Source: Paraburkholderia solitsugae (GTDB lineage Bacteria > Pseudomonadota > Gammaproteobacteria > Burkholderiales > Burkholderiaceae). From it: a stretch of 64,000 nucleotides of DNA. Numbering within the stretch: the stretch's first letter is position 1; each line of letters begins with the position of its first letter. The notes beneath the pieces are model-generated. The model ran no database searches, had not been told where the DNA came from, and worked only from the letters and a program-made list of their open reading frames with translations. The translations under genes and the position numbers were made by a program. Of this stretch, positions 24,405 through 33,781 are shown in pieces. The stretch covers positions 27,121 through 91,120 of the forward strand of contig NZ_WOEY01000110.1 of NCBI RefSeq assembly GCF_013177695.1, given 5' to 3'.

Positions 24405-25529
24405 TCAGAACGTGTGCCGCATGCCGATGTTCACGGCCGTTGTCGACCTGCCAGGCGCCACGGGTTCTCCGTAGGAGATCATCTGTGTCATATCGCCTTT
24501 GTTGTCCACGTAGCCCACCTGCGCATAGAGCGTCGTCGACTTGGACAGGCTGTAGTAGCCGCCGGCCGCGACTTCAGTGGATTTGTTGTTCGAGTTGTTC
24601 TTGTCTTTCAGGTAGTAAAGGCCGCTCGTAAGCTGGAATGCCGGCGTGAACTGATAGCCAAGGCCGAACGTATACAGATCGAGGTTGACAGTATTCGATT
24701 TCGACGGGTTCTTGCCGTTGGAATACGAAGCGGACACCGAGAAATCGTGAATCGTGTACCGCGCGCCCAGGTAGACCATCCGATTGTTGTCGAGCCCGGT
24801 CGGCACCGTCGTCGCTCCCGGATTCGTATCGTGGCCGTTGTAGTAGAAGGCCGAGAGATTGAGCCCATAGTTCGAGTACTTCAGCACGGCGGACTCGCGC
24901 GTACCGCCCTGGAACTGGCCTGCCACGCCGCCCGGCGCGTATTCGAGTTCGGCGCTCGCGCCGTAAAAGCCCGGCGACTTGTAGACGATCGCATTGCTGT
25001 CATACAGCGCGCCGATTGGCCCGTTGGTGTTGGTGCCCTGCCAGCCGGCGGCCTGGTTCATCCCCAGCCACGCGGTCAGGATGCTGCCGAAGTAGTCGCC
25101 TTGACGAACATCCGTTTCCGCCATTGCCCAGGCCATCGGCGCGATCTGCCGGCCGACCTTGACCGAGCCGAATGGGCCGGAGAGGCCGACGTTGGACTCC
25201 ATGTTGAAGATCGCCGTTCCGCCCGTCGTGTCGGCAAGTCCGAGCTTGCCGTTGCTGCTGTTGAACCCACCTTGCAGCCGGAAGTTAGCGTAGTAGCCGC
25301 CGCCCAGATCTTCGGTCCCCTTCAAACCCCAAAAGCTCGACTAGATGCCACCGCTATTGAGCGCATAGACCTTGCCGAGATTCGGCGCCTTCGGGTTGAA
25401 CGATGCCGCCGACGTGTTCTGAAACAGAAGGCCTGAATCGATCGCGCCGAACAGCGTCACGGACGACTGCGCGTGCGCAGCCCCTGCGAATGCCAGAAGT
25501 GCCGCCGCACCCATCAACTTCATCTTCAT
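24405..25529 (-). pseudogene. porin gene interrupted by an amber codon
   Basis: The frame encodes a complete Burkholderia-type porin of about 374 codons: signal peptide MKMKLMGAAALLAFAGAAHA, mature start QSSVTLFGAIDSG, RGTEDLG-like segment KGTEDLGGGYY and C-terminal NIGMRHTF. It is broken by an in-frame TAG at 25343-25341, between NSGGI and SSFWGLKG. Homologous porins usually have glutamine at or near this place, so a single CAG to TAG change is likely. The rest of the frame is intact and well conserved, so the loss is recent, or the codon is suppressed, or it is a sequence error. A gaggagacga ribosome-binding site precedes the ATG at 25529. Confidence 0.88.
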
Positions 25530-25612
25530 TTCGTCTCCTCTACGGGTCTTTGCTCTATATGAACTGCTAGTCTTGCTGCTCGAATCTGCATCGAATACGT
25601 CGTCGTGCGGCA

Positions 25613-27241
25613 CTATGCCGTCAAGAAGTAGTCCTGAAATTGATCACGCAACCTGTTCTTCAAAACCTTCCCGGTGGCTCCGAGCGGCACTGCATCGATG
25701 AATACGACGGCATCCGGCTTGCACCATCTGGCGACCTTGCCGTCGAAGAACGCCAGAAGCTCGTCGGTGGTCACGGCGCTGCCGGCTTTCCTCACGATCA
25801 GCAGCAGCGGTCGCTCATCCCATTTGCGGTGCCGGGCGGCGATACAGACCGCACTCGCCACCTCGGGGTGCACGCTCGCCACATTCTCGATGTCGACCGA
25901 ACTGATCCATTCGCCGCCCGATTTGATGACGTCCTTTGCGCGATCGGTGATCTGCATGAAGCCGTCGGCGTCGATCTTCGCGATGTCGCCCGTGGGAAAC
26001 CAGCTGTCACGATGCGGACGCACGTCCGCGCACCGGAAATACGAATCGACGACCCACGGACCGCGCACCATCAGCTCGCCCGCCGACGCGTTGTCCCATG
26101 GCACTTCTTCACCGTCGTCGCCGACGATCTTCATGTCGATGCCGTAGACTGCCCGCCCCTGCTTCGCCTGTATCGCCAAACGCTCGTCAGGCGGCATCGA
26201 GACTTGATGCGGCTTTAACGAGCAGACCGTGCCGAGCGGACTCAATTCGGTCATACCCCATGCGTGGAGCACATCGACGCAGTAAACCTCCTGAAATTCG
26301 GCAATCATCGCGGGAGAGCACGCGGCACCACCGATCACCGTGCGCCGCATCGAAGAAAAACTGAGCTGCTGGCTATTCACGTAGGCGAGCAGCCCCTGCC
26401 AGACGGTCGGCACACCGGCCGACATCGTGACGCGTTCAACTTCGATCAGCTCATACAGCGAGTCCCCCTTCAGCCGGGGGCCGGGAAACACCAGTTTCGC
26501 GCCGACCATGCAGGCGATATAGGGCAAGCCCCAGGCGTTCACATGGAACATCGGCACAACAGGCAGGATCGTGTCCCATGCCGAGCAGTTCAATGCGTCA
26601 GGCAGCGCGGCCGCCAAGGTGTGCAACACGGTCGAACGATGGCTGTACAGCACACCTTTCGGATGACCCGTCGTGCCGGAGGTATAGCAAAGCGACGACG
26701 CGTCGTTTTCGTCGAGATGAGGCCATTCGAAGTCGTCGTCGCTAGCGTCGATTAGCTCTTCATAGCAAAGCACTCCCCCTGGCAATCCGTCGGATGCCGG
26801 CATGTACGTGCGGTCAGTCATCGCCACGAACACGATCGGGTTCGCGATTCGCGCGGCAATGGCCTGCACGATTGGCAGCATGTCGACGTCGAAGAAGACG
26901 ACCCGATCGTCGGCATGCGCGATCATGTAGACGATCTGATCGAGATGCAGCCGCGGATTGAGCGTATGCAACACGGCACCCGATCCGGAGACCGCGTAGT
27001 AGAGTTCCATGTGCCGATAGCCGTTCCATGCAAGCGTCCCGACTCGATCACCGGGGAGCACGCCGAGTTCCGCGAGCGCGTTCGCCATGCACCTTGCGCG
27101 TTTCGCGAGATCTCGGAAGCGATATCGATGGATGTCGCCTTCGACACGCTTCGAGACAATTTCCTGCTCGCCGTGATGCCGCTCTGCGTGCGTTAGCAAC
27201 GACGAAACGAGCAATGGCTGCTGCATCATCAAGCCTTTCAT
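25613..27241 (-). CDS. acyl-CoA ligase (AMP-forming, AlkK/DmdB type)
   Basis: This 542-residue enzyme activates a carboxylic acid to its CoA thioester through an acyl-AMP. The AMP-binding signature reads LCYTSGTTGHPKGVLYSHRS, followed by HAWGMTELSPLG, the TGD motif in WFPTGDIAKID, and the adenylating lysine in PLGATGKVLKNRLR. The ATG at 27241 (MKGLMMQQPLL) aligns with the start of medium/long-chain ligases of the AlkK type; an ATG at 27274 adds 11 residues. It is the first gene of the minus-strand operon, divergent from the AraC regulator, so it probably begins degradation of an acid whose uptake used the porin. Confidence 0.92.
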   Translation of the reverse strand: MKGLMMQQPLLVSSLLTHAERHHGEQEIVSKRVEGDIHRYRFRDLAKRARCMANALAELGVLPGDRVGTLAWNGYRHMELYYAVSGSGAVLHTLNPRLHLDQIVYMIAHADDRVVFFDVDMLPIVQAIAARIANPIVFVAMTDRTYMPASDGLPGGVLCYEELIDASDDDFEWPHLDENDASSLCYTSGTTGHPKGVLYSHRSTVLHTLAAALPDALNCSAWDTILPVVPMFHVNAWGLPYIACMVGAKLVFPGPRLKGDSLYELIEVERVTMSAGVPTVWQGLLAYVNSQQLSFSSMRRTVIGGAACSPAMIAEFQEVYCVDVLHAWGMTELSPLGTVCSLKPHQVSMPPDERLAIQAKQGRAVYGIDMKIVGDDGEEVPWDNASAGELMVRGPWVVDSYFRCADVRPHRDSWFPTGDIAKIDADGFMQITDRAKDVIKSGGEWISSVDIENVASVHPEVASAVCIAARHRKWDERPLLLIVRKAGSAVTTDELLAFFDGKVARWCKPDAVVFIDAVPLGATGKVLKNRLRDQFQDYFLTA

Positions 27242-27721
27242 CTGGAATTCCCGATCCGTGAGACTGAACGTCATCTTCCGGACTCTCGGGGTGCCGGACG
27301 ATAGCCGGTCTCGACAGACGCATGTCTATTTGAGACACGTAAGGGATAGTCCCGAGCAGGTCTCGCCGTATTGTGTGGGTTTTTCGTAAGCGAAAAATAA
27401 GCGACCGACCACCGCTCCTGCATATGTCTCCGTCCAATGCCCCCTCGCGGAACCAAGGTCGCCTCTCGCGCCGGAAGGATCCTCGCGGCTATCTAGGGGC
27501 ACCACTGATCCTCCTCGTTCGAGATTTATGAAATACTGTTTCGATAAATAGACCAGCGGGCTCCCTTCAGCGCACCCACCCATCCGCGCGACCGCTCTCA
27601 TGGCTCGTCGAGTTGGAGCGGTGCCGGCCGCGATTCGCGACCATCCACGCCCCCTGCGCGGGTGCATATCGGTAGATGACACTCCCCATGTCGATTTGAA
27701 GCGCCCGACGGACATCCCGGA
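27242..27721. other. divergent promoter region, ligase operon and araC-type gene
   Basis: These 480 bases separate the acyl-CoA ligase from the AraC-type gene and must hold both promoters. A perfect 7-bp inverted repeat (TTTTTCG/CGAAAAA, loop TAAG) at 27380-27397 is the clearest symmetric element. No gene is evident. Confidence 0.5.
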
Positions 27722-28816
27722 ATGGAGATGAAGCAGCCCATGACCACCGCATCGCTCAGGCGCGTTCCCACGCGCTACTTTGTATTGCTGACCAATGCGC
27801 GTGTGCAAGGCGTGGACACGGCGCAGATCCTGTCCACTGCCGGTATTGATGGAGCTCGTTTCGATCAGCGCGACGGCACGTTTGCCACTGCTGAAGTAGA
27901 TGCCTTTGTCCAGGCCGCGAATCATGTCACTGGTCGTGAAGATCTCGGATTTGAACTCGGTCGCCTCATCAAGATGAATTCGCATGACCTGCTTGGTTAC
28001 GGACTGCTCAGTTGCCACACTGCGCACCAACTCATGTGCATGGCGAGCCGACACTATCACTTGATGACTGAAGCTTTCACGTTGAACTATCAGCGTCGGC
28101 CCGGCGCGCCAGGCGAGGCGACCTACACGCCTACTATCGCGATGCCCGACGTGACTCTGCGTTTCTATCTCGAAGCGGTCGCCATAGCACATCACAATCA
28201 ACTGCGGCTCATGCTGGGTCCCGACGCGCCGGCCTACGATGTCTACCTGTCCATGCCGGAACCTTCGCACGTCCTCCGCTATCAGGCCTTGGCGCCCACG
28301 CGCTTTCATTTTTCCGAGAGTGCGCTGCCTGGCGTGCGCGTCGTGATGGGTGCCGATCTGCTGGATCAGCCCTTGCCATTTGGCGACGCGCAAGTCGTCC
28401 AACAGATCGACGAGCGTTGCAGCCTGCTGGGGTCACGGCCGCTGACGGGTCACTTTGGCTGGGGTGAATACGTCGAGATGGTGCTACGCGCGGCCGAAGG
28501 TGAGCAGGTGACGCTGGATGATCTTGCACGCCGCCTCAACGTGTCCGCCCGAACGATAGACCGCCACCTGAGGGCGGAGAATCTGGCATTTCGCGAACTT
28601 TCTGAAAAAGTGCGGTTCCAGCGAGCCTGCGAGATGCTGCGCGAACCGGGTGCGACCATCAAGCACGTGGCACTGAAACTCGGTTTCAGCGACACGGCCA
28701 ATTTCAGCCGGGCTTTTCGTCGTGTGGTTGGCGTCACACCGACTGCCTATGTCAACGATGCCGCTCGGCCTTTCCCGCCGCTGACGCAACCGGACTCCTC
28801 ACTCACATCCTCCTGA
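27722..28816 (+). CDS. AraC-family regulator with Arabinose_bd-type sensor domain
   Basis: This 364-residue regulator has the N-terminal ligand domain of the OruR/VirS type (arabinose_bd family; ARVQGVDTAQILSTAGI, LGYGLLSCHTAHQLM) and a C-terminal AraC DNA-binding domain with two helix-turn-helix units (LDDLARRLNVSARTIDRHLR and IKHVALKLGFSDTANFSRAF). It is divergent from the acyl-CoA ligase operon and is the natural candidate for its ligand-dependent activator. The ATG at 27722 is accepted; an ATG at 27731 or 27740 would also fit. Confidence 0.92.
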   Translation: MEMKQPMTTASLRRVPTRYFVLLTNARVQGVDTAQILSTAGIDGARFDQRDGTFATAEVDAFVQAANHVTGREDLGFELGRLIKMNSHDLLGYGLLSCHTAHQLMCMASRHYHLMTEAFTLNYQRRPGAPGEATYTPTIAMPDVTLRFYLEAVAIAHHNQLRLMLGPDAPAYDVYLSMPEPSHVLRYQALAPTRFHFSESALPGVRVVMGADLLDQPLPFGDAQVVQQIDERCSLLGSRPLTGHFGWGEYVEMVLRAAEGEQVTLDDLARRLNVSARTIDRHLRAENLAFRELSEKVRFQRACEMLREPGATIKHVALKLGFSDTANFSRAFRRVVGVTPTAYVNDAARPFPPLTQPDSSLTSS

Positions 28817-29312
28817 CGGTCCCTACACAATTGCACCTGCCGGCAGCAAGTCCGTGTGGTCGCACAAGTCCAGCTAACGAGCCGAGCAGTGGTCGCAGCC
28901 GATACTGGACCAAGGTCCAATATCGGCATCCCCGCTGCTGCCCTATCCTATTTCGCAGGCGAAGGCGGTTGATCGTGCATTCCCGGACGAAGCGCTCGAA
29001 AAAATCAAGAACCAGGTCATCCCTGTGAAAGCGCCGATCCCGGACCTTTCCCGAATGCCGCATTTTTTGAAGCATTGCATTCGCGCGTCCGGATGTCCCG
29101 AACGTGTCCGGAGTGAAGCCGCCGCCGAAGACCAGCCAGCGCATTGATGAACACTCAGGATTGCTTACCACACTCGTGCAACCCAGCCCACGGAGGCAAA
29201 CTGGAAGTCAACTGGCGAAGCTGACTATTACCTGGCATGGCGGTCGTTGCAGCCGGTCGGTGTCACGCGTCCCAATCCGGGGCTGCTCAGAGTCAAACCG
29301 CAGGAGGCAATC
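28817..29312. other. intergenic region with an inverted repeat and a possible gene remnant
   Basis: These 496 bases hold no complete gene that I can support. Near the left end is a 30-base near-perfect inverted repeat (28898-28927). A plus-strand frame stays open from 28878 to 29147 with protein-like composition (ALEKIKNQVIPVKAPIPDLS) but has no usable start, so it may be a decayed gene. A 122-codon minus-strand frame (28803-29171) over the same bases looks like a shadow. Confidence 0.45.
28898..28927. repeat. 30-base near-perfect inverted repeat
   Basis: Two 14-base arms (GCCGATACTGGACC and GGTCCAATATCGGC) are complementary with one mismatch and are separated by AA. The repeat lies about 80 bases after the araC-type stop codon. 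It could be a terminator without a T-run or a regulator site. Confidence 0.5.
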
Positions 29313-30074
29313 ATGAGCTCACTGGTAGTCGCCTTGATTGTGTTTATGTGCGTCTCCGCCAGCGGGATGCTCGGTTTGGCGCTTCGCACTTTCCTTCCCG
29401 ACCATCATCTGAGCGAGGATTCGACGGCTATCGTGAAGCTGGGGGCAGGCCTGATGGCGACGCTCGCCGCTCTCGTCCTGGGTCTCCTCATCGCATCGTC
29501 AAAGGTGACTTTCGACCGACTCAACGACGAGTTCACGCAGACGGCGGCTACGGTCTTCATGATCGATCGCACCTTGGCCGATTATGGTCCGGACGCGAAA
29601 GAAGCCCGCGAGCTCCTGCGCCGCACCTATGCCTCAGCTGTGGAGCGGTTTTATTCCGAAGGAGGCGCCGGAAAGGCCGACGTGGACGCTCCTGAAACCC
29701 TGGAGCACATGGTGCAATTTCAGCAAAAGCTTCGAGAACTGGCTCCACGAAACGACATGCAGCGCATGCTTCAATCGGAGGCCCTGGCCCGCAGCCACGA
29801 CCTGGCGGAAGCGCGCTGGATACTGTTCCGACCAGGGGAGGGCGCGATACCAACGCCATTCCTTGCGGTGCTGGTGCTTTGGCTCGGTATCCTTTTTACC
29901 GGATTCGGTCTGGTCAGCATCAACTATCGAACCGCCATAGCGACGCTTTTCGTCTGTGCACTATCGGTCTCCGGCGCTATTTTCCTGATCGAGGACATCG
30001 CCCACCCGCTCGAAGGGTTGATGCAGATCTCGCGCACGCCGGCACAGATCGCGCTCTCCCATCTCGGCCAATAA
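29313..30074 (+). CDS. DUF4239-type membrane protein
   Basis: This 253-residue protein has two hydrophobic helices near the N-terminus (residues about 1-20 and 40-62), a soluble middle of about 110 residues rich in charged helix (FDRLNDEFTQTAATVFMIDRTL), and two helices near the C-terminus. This is the pattern of the bestrophin-like DUF4239 family of unknown function. The ATG at 29313 follows a caggagg ribosome-binding site. No functional link to its neighbours is evident. Confidence 0.75.
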   Translation: MSSLVVALIVFMCVSASGMLGLALRTFLPDHHLSEDSTAIVKLGAGLMATLAALVLGLLIASSKVTFDRLNDEFTQTAATVFMIDRTLADYGPDAKEARELLRRTYASAVERFYSEGGAGKADVDAPETLEHMVQFQQKLRELAPRNDMQRMLQSEALARSHDLAEARWILFRPGEGAIPTPFLAVLVLWLGILFTGFGLVSINYRTAIATLFVCALSVSGAIFLIEDIAHPLEGLMQISRTPAQIALSHLGQ

Positions 30075-30315
30075 GCCAGCGCTGCCCAGCAGCCGCTTTC
30101 CGCAAACATGGGGTGCCGCGGCCGTCACCCCCTCGCCTGCCGTTCAGCCCGGCTTGCGAGGCGGGCATTGATTCGACCCCACTGTTCGCTGACGTCTCGC
30201 CTACAATGGCACTCATACGGAGGGTCCGCGCTGGCTTGGACAGGTGCACGGCGCCCACGCGTGTGCCGGCTGGCAACCGCCTGCTGCCGCTAAAAAACTG
30301 TGGAAGGAGAACAAC

Positions 30316-30450
30316 ATGACACGACTCATCGCTCTGTTTCTGATCGCCGGTACCGCTCTCCTTGCCGGCTGCAATACCGTCGCGGGTGCCGGTGAAGATA
30401 TTTCGAAGGGCGGCCAGGCCATCCATAACACGGCCGAGGAAGCCAAATAG
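30316..30450 (+). CDS. entericidin-type small lipoprotein
   Basis: This 44-residue peptide belongs to the entericidin EcnA/EcnB family. It has a lipobox LLAGC with the lipidated cysteine at residue 19, and a mature part NTVAGAGEDISKGGQAIHNTA that matches the family closely. In E. coli entericidins form an antidote/toxin pair acting on the membrane; in many proteobacteria only one copy is present and the role is a stress-related membrane lipoprotein. A ggaaggag ribosome-binding site precedes the ATG. No partner copy is seen here. Confidence 0.9.
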   Translation: MTRLIALFLIAGTALLAGCNTVAGAGEDISKGGQAIHNTAEEAK

Positions 30451-30595
30451 CCACCACTGGCGACACGGACCAGCCGCTCGGCATTGTGCTTACACTGCCG
30501 GGCGCAGCTTGGTCAGGTAGTGGCCAATACTCGCTGCGCCGTGATAACGGCCGTGCCCCATAATTGAGCGGTGACAGCGGCCGGACCATCCGAGC

Positions 30596-31513
30596 ATGAA
30601 CCTTCATCGCCTCGATCTCGTCTCACTCTCGCTTTTCGCGCTCATTGTTCGAAGCGGCAGCATCAGCAAGGGCGCCGAACTCGCCCACCTCGCGATCGGT
30701 GCCGCGAGCAAGCGAATCGCGGACCTCGAATCCACAATCGGCGCCGAGCTATTCGAACGCCACTCTCGGGGCATTACGCTCACTGCGGCGGGTGAGGCGC
30801 TCAAGCTTCACGCGCAGCGTATTCTGAACGACGTCGACCTGATGACGGCCGACATGTCGGACTACGCGGCCGGCGTCGTGGGCGTCGTTCGGCTATGGGC
30901 CAACACGTCGGCGGTAACGCAGTTCCTGCCGTCGGAAATCGCGGAATTTAATGCCAGCAATCCGGAAATCCGCATTGAGCTGGAAGAACAGGATAGCGAA
31001 CAAGTCGCCCTGGCGGTGGTGGACGGCGTTGCCGATTTCGGCATCATGGCCGACCAGATGCCGACGCTCGGCCTTCAGACCATGCCCTATCGCCACGACC
31101 ATCTGGTCCTGGTCGTCCCCGGCGGCCACCCGCTGACCCGGCGCGAGTCGGTCTCGTTCGTCGACGCGCTGGAGTTCGACTTTGTCAGCCTGTCGCGCAA
31201 CACCTCGCTCGCCAAACGCCTTCAGGCCGCCACTGCTTTTTCGGGCGGACAGTTGAAACTGCGTATTCAGGTCCGCAGCTTCGACGCGATGTGCCTGATG
31301 GTTGCCGCGGGACTCGGCATCGCCGTGTTGCCCGATGCAGCGGTAGGTCCGCACCTGAGGTCGATGGGCTTGCACAAGATCGGTTTGTCGGAAGACTGGG
31401 CTCACCGCGAGCTGCTCATCTGCGCTCGCGATCTGAAAGCGCTGCGCAAACCGGCGCGGCTGCTCGTCGATCATCTGACCCGCGCGGCCCCGGAGACGCC
31501 CCCCACCCGCTGA
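30596..31513 (+). CDS. LysR-family regulator of the citraconate-type cluster
   Basis: This 305-residue protein has the LysR winged helix-turn-helix at residues about 5-65 (RSGSISKGAELAHLAIGAASKRIADLES) and a substrate-binding domain typical of the family. It is followed on the same strand, after 149 bases, by the leuC/leuD-like genes, and it is the only regulator next to them, so it probably controls the cluster in response to a pathway acid. The first ATG of the frame is used. Confidence 0.9.
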   Translation: MNLHRLDLVSLSLFALIVRSGSISKGAELAHLAIGAASKRIADLESTIGAELFERHSRGITLTAAGEALKLHAQRILNDVDLMTADMSDYAAGVVGVVRLWANTSAVTQFLPSEIAEFNASNPEIRIELEEQDSEQVALAVVDGVADFGIMADQMPTLGLQTMPYRHDHLVLVVPGGHPLTRRESVSFVDALEFDFVSLSRNTSLAKRLQAATAFSGGQLKLRIQVRSFDAMCLMVAAGLGIAVLPDAAVGPHLRSMGLHKIGLSEDWAHRELLICARDLKALRKPARLLVDHLTRAAPETPPTR

Positions 31514-31662
31514 CGCAAGGCGCGCTTTCGCGTTCCACGAAAGCTGGGTTCCACACTGTTGCATTCCACCCACGGGAGCGCGCGTGGAAAATGACTCTCC
31601 ATAGACAGCAGCCTTGCCGGCCAAGCAAGCATTCTTTCATATGAATGGATGGAGACACCCTC

Positions 31663-33096
31663 ATGCAGCCCGCGACTACGCCCCGTACGTTGTTCGACAA
31701 GCTGTGGCAAAGCCACGTCGTGTCGGCAACACCTGATGGTCCGACGCTCCTGTATGTCGACCGTCAGCTCGTCTATGAGGTCACCAGCCCGCAAGCGTTC
31801 GAGTCGATGCGCCTGTCCGGCCGCACCCCGTGGCGGCCAGACACAGTGCTCGCGGTAGCCGATCACAATGTGCCGACGCTGGCGGCTGAGCGCACGAGCA
31901 TCGACGCGATCGCGGACCCGCTTTCACGGATGCAGGTCGCGCAACTCGACAAGAACTGCAACGAGTTCGGCATCAAGTCTTACGGCATTCGTGACGCGAG
32001 GCAAGGCATCATCCACGTCGTGGGCCCGGAACAGGGGGCGACGTTGCCAGGCATGACGGTCGTGGCTGGCGATTCGCACACTAGTACGCACGGTGCATTC
32101 GCGGCGCTCGCATTCGGCGTCGGCACCTCGGAAGTGGAACACGTGCTCGCGACGCAATGCCTGCTGGTCGAGCGGATGAAGTCGATGCGCGTCAACGTCG
32201 AGGGCGCACTGCCGCCCGGCGTGACGGCCAAGGACCTCGTGCTCGCGATCATCGGCCAGATCGGCACCGCCGGCGGCACCGGCTATGCGATGGAGTTCGC
32301 GGGCAGCACGATCCGGGCGCTGTCGATGGAAGGCCGCATGACGCTGTGCAACATGGCGATCGAAGCGGGCGCGAGAGTCGGGCTGATCGGCGTCGACGAC
32401 GTCACGATCGATTACGTGAAGGGGCGTCCCTTCGCGCCGAACAAAGCGCACTGGGACGCCGCCGTGGCCTACTGGCGCACGCTCGTCAGCGACGCGGGGG
32501 CCCGCTTCGACAAAACGGTCGACATCGATGCCACCCGCTTGCGGCCGATGGTCACCTGGGGCACGTCGCCCGAAATGGTGGTCTCGATCGACGCCGCCGT
32601 ACCGAACCCGGCGGATGAACCCGACCTCGTGCGCCGCGCCGGCATGACCCGCGCGCTGACGTACATGGGCCTCAAACCGGGCACACCGCTCGAGCGCATC
32701 ACGCTCGACAAGATCTTCATCGGCTCGTGCACGAACGCGCGCATTGAAGACCTGCGCGTGGCCGCGGCCGTCGTGAAAGGCAAGCACGTTGCGCCGACCA
32801 TCCAGCTCGCGCTGGTGGTGCCGGGCTCGGGACTCGTCAAGGCGCAGGCCGAAGCCGAAGGCCTCGACGCCATCTTCAAGGCGGCGGGCTTCGAATGGCG
32901 CGAACCGGGCTGCTCGATGTGTCTCGGTATGAACGACGACCGGTTGCGCCCGGGCGAACGATGCGCGTCGACGTCCAACCGGAACTTCGAAGGCCGCCAG
33001 GGCCCCGGCGGCCGCAGCCACCTCGTCAGCCCCGCGACGGCCGCAGCCGCTGCCATCGCAGGTCACTTTGTCGACGTTTCCCGCGGAGGCCTCTGA
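31663..33096 (+). CDS. leuC: LeuC-type hydro-lyase large subunit
   Basis: This 477-residue protein is the large subunit of an aconitase-family isomerase/hydratase of the 3-isopropylmalate dehydratase type. Cluster and substrate residues are visible in VAGDSHTSTHGAF, FIGSCTNARIEDLR (first cluster cysteine) and CSMCLGMNDD (other two cysteines). Its setting with a CoA-transferase and an HMG-CoA-lyase-type enzyme, not with leuB or leuA, argues that it serves a catabolic step, probably hydration of citraconate to (R)-citramalate, a reaction also catalysed by isopropylmalate isomerases. The ATG at 31663 has ggag ten bases upstream; 31645 is an alternative. Confidence 0.92.
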   Translation: MQPATTPRTLFDKLWQSHVVSATPDGPTLLYVDRQLVYEVTSPQAFESMRLSGRTPWRPDTVLAVADHNVPTLAAERTSIDAIADPLSRMQVAQLDKNCNEFGIKSYGIRDARQGIIHVVGPEQGATLPGMTVVAGDSHTSTHGAFAALAFGVGTSEVEHVLATQCLLVERMKSMRVNVEGALPPGVTAKDLVLAIIGQIGTAGGTGYAMEFAGSTIRALSMEGRMTLCNMAIEAGARVGLIGVDDVTIDYVKGRPFAPNKAHWDAAVAYWRTLVSDAGARFDKTVDIDATRLRPMVTWGTSPEMVVSIDAAVPNPADEPDLVRRAGMTRALTYMGLKPGTPLERITLDKIFIGSCTNARIEDLRVAAAVVKGKHVAPTIQLALVVPGSGLVKAQAEAEGLDAIFKAAGFEWREPGCSMCLGMNDDRLRPGERCASTSNRNFEGRQGPGGRSHLVSPATAAAAAIAGHFVDVSRGGL

Positions 33097-33734
33097 TGCA
33101 ACCCTTTACCCGACTGGAGGCGCTCGTGGCACCGCTCGACCGCGCGAACGTCGACACCGATGCGATCATCCCCAAGCAGTTCATGAAATCGGTGAAGCGC
33201 ACCGGCTTCGGCGCCAATCTGTTCGATGAATGGCGCTACCTGGATCACGGCGAGCCCGGGCAGGACGTATCAAGCCGCCAGCCCAATCCGGACTTCCCGC
33301 TCAACCAGCCTCGCTTCGCGGGCGCCCAGATTCTGCTCACGCGCGACAACTTCGGCTGCGGGTCGAGCCGCGAGCATGCGGTGTGGGCCTTGTCGGACTT
33401 CGGTATTCGCGCGCTGATCGCCCCGAGCTTCGCGGACATTTTCTACGGCAACTGCTTCAAGAATGGCCTGCTGCCGATCAGGCTCGACGAACGCATTGTC
33501 CAGGACCTGTTCGACCTCGTCGGCCGCCCGTCCGGTTTGCGACTCGAGATCGATCTGGAGGCGCAAACCATCCGGCCCGTCGGCGGCGCCGCGATCCCGT
33601 TCGAGATCGAACCGGAACGCAAGCGCCGCCTGCTCGAAGGGCTGGACGACGTCGCGCTGACGCTCGGCCAGGCCGACCGTATCCGCGAGTACGAGCGCGT
33701 CCGCCGCGCTCGGGAGCCTTGGCTCTTCAGCTAA
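33096..33734 (+). CDS. leuD: LeuD-type hydro-lyase small subunit
   Basis: This 212-residue protein is the small (swivel-domain) subunit that completes the LeuC-type enzyme. Conserved segments are NVDTDAIIPKQFMKSVKRTG, the RDNFGCGSSREHAVWAL substrate-recognition loop, and FADIFYGNCFKNGLLPI. The ATG overlaps the leuC-like stop as TGATG and has cggagg upstream, so the two subunits are made in step. Length and motifs are those of normal LeuD. Confidence 0.94.
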   Translation: MQPFTRLEALVAPLDRANVDTDAIIPKQFMKSVKRTGFGANLFDEWRYLDHGEPGQDVSSRQPNPDFPLNQPRFAGAQILLTRDNFGCGSSREHAVWALSDFGIRALIAPSFADIFYGNCFKNGLLPIRLDERIVQDLFDLVGRPSGLRLEIDLEAQTIRPVGGAAIPFEIEPERKRRLLEGLDDVALTLGQADRIREYERVRRAREPWLFS

Positions 33735-33781
33735 GGCAACGCGCCTTTTGGACATCGAACGCAGTCTCAGGAGTTTTCACG

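Noticed and set aside
28803..29171. 122-codon minus-strand frame in the gap after the araC-type gene
   Set aside because: It overlaps a better-looking plus-strand frame and the inverted repeat, and its composition is that of a shadow.
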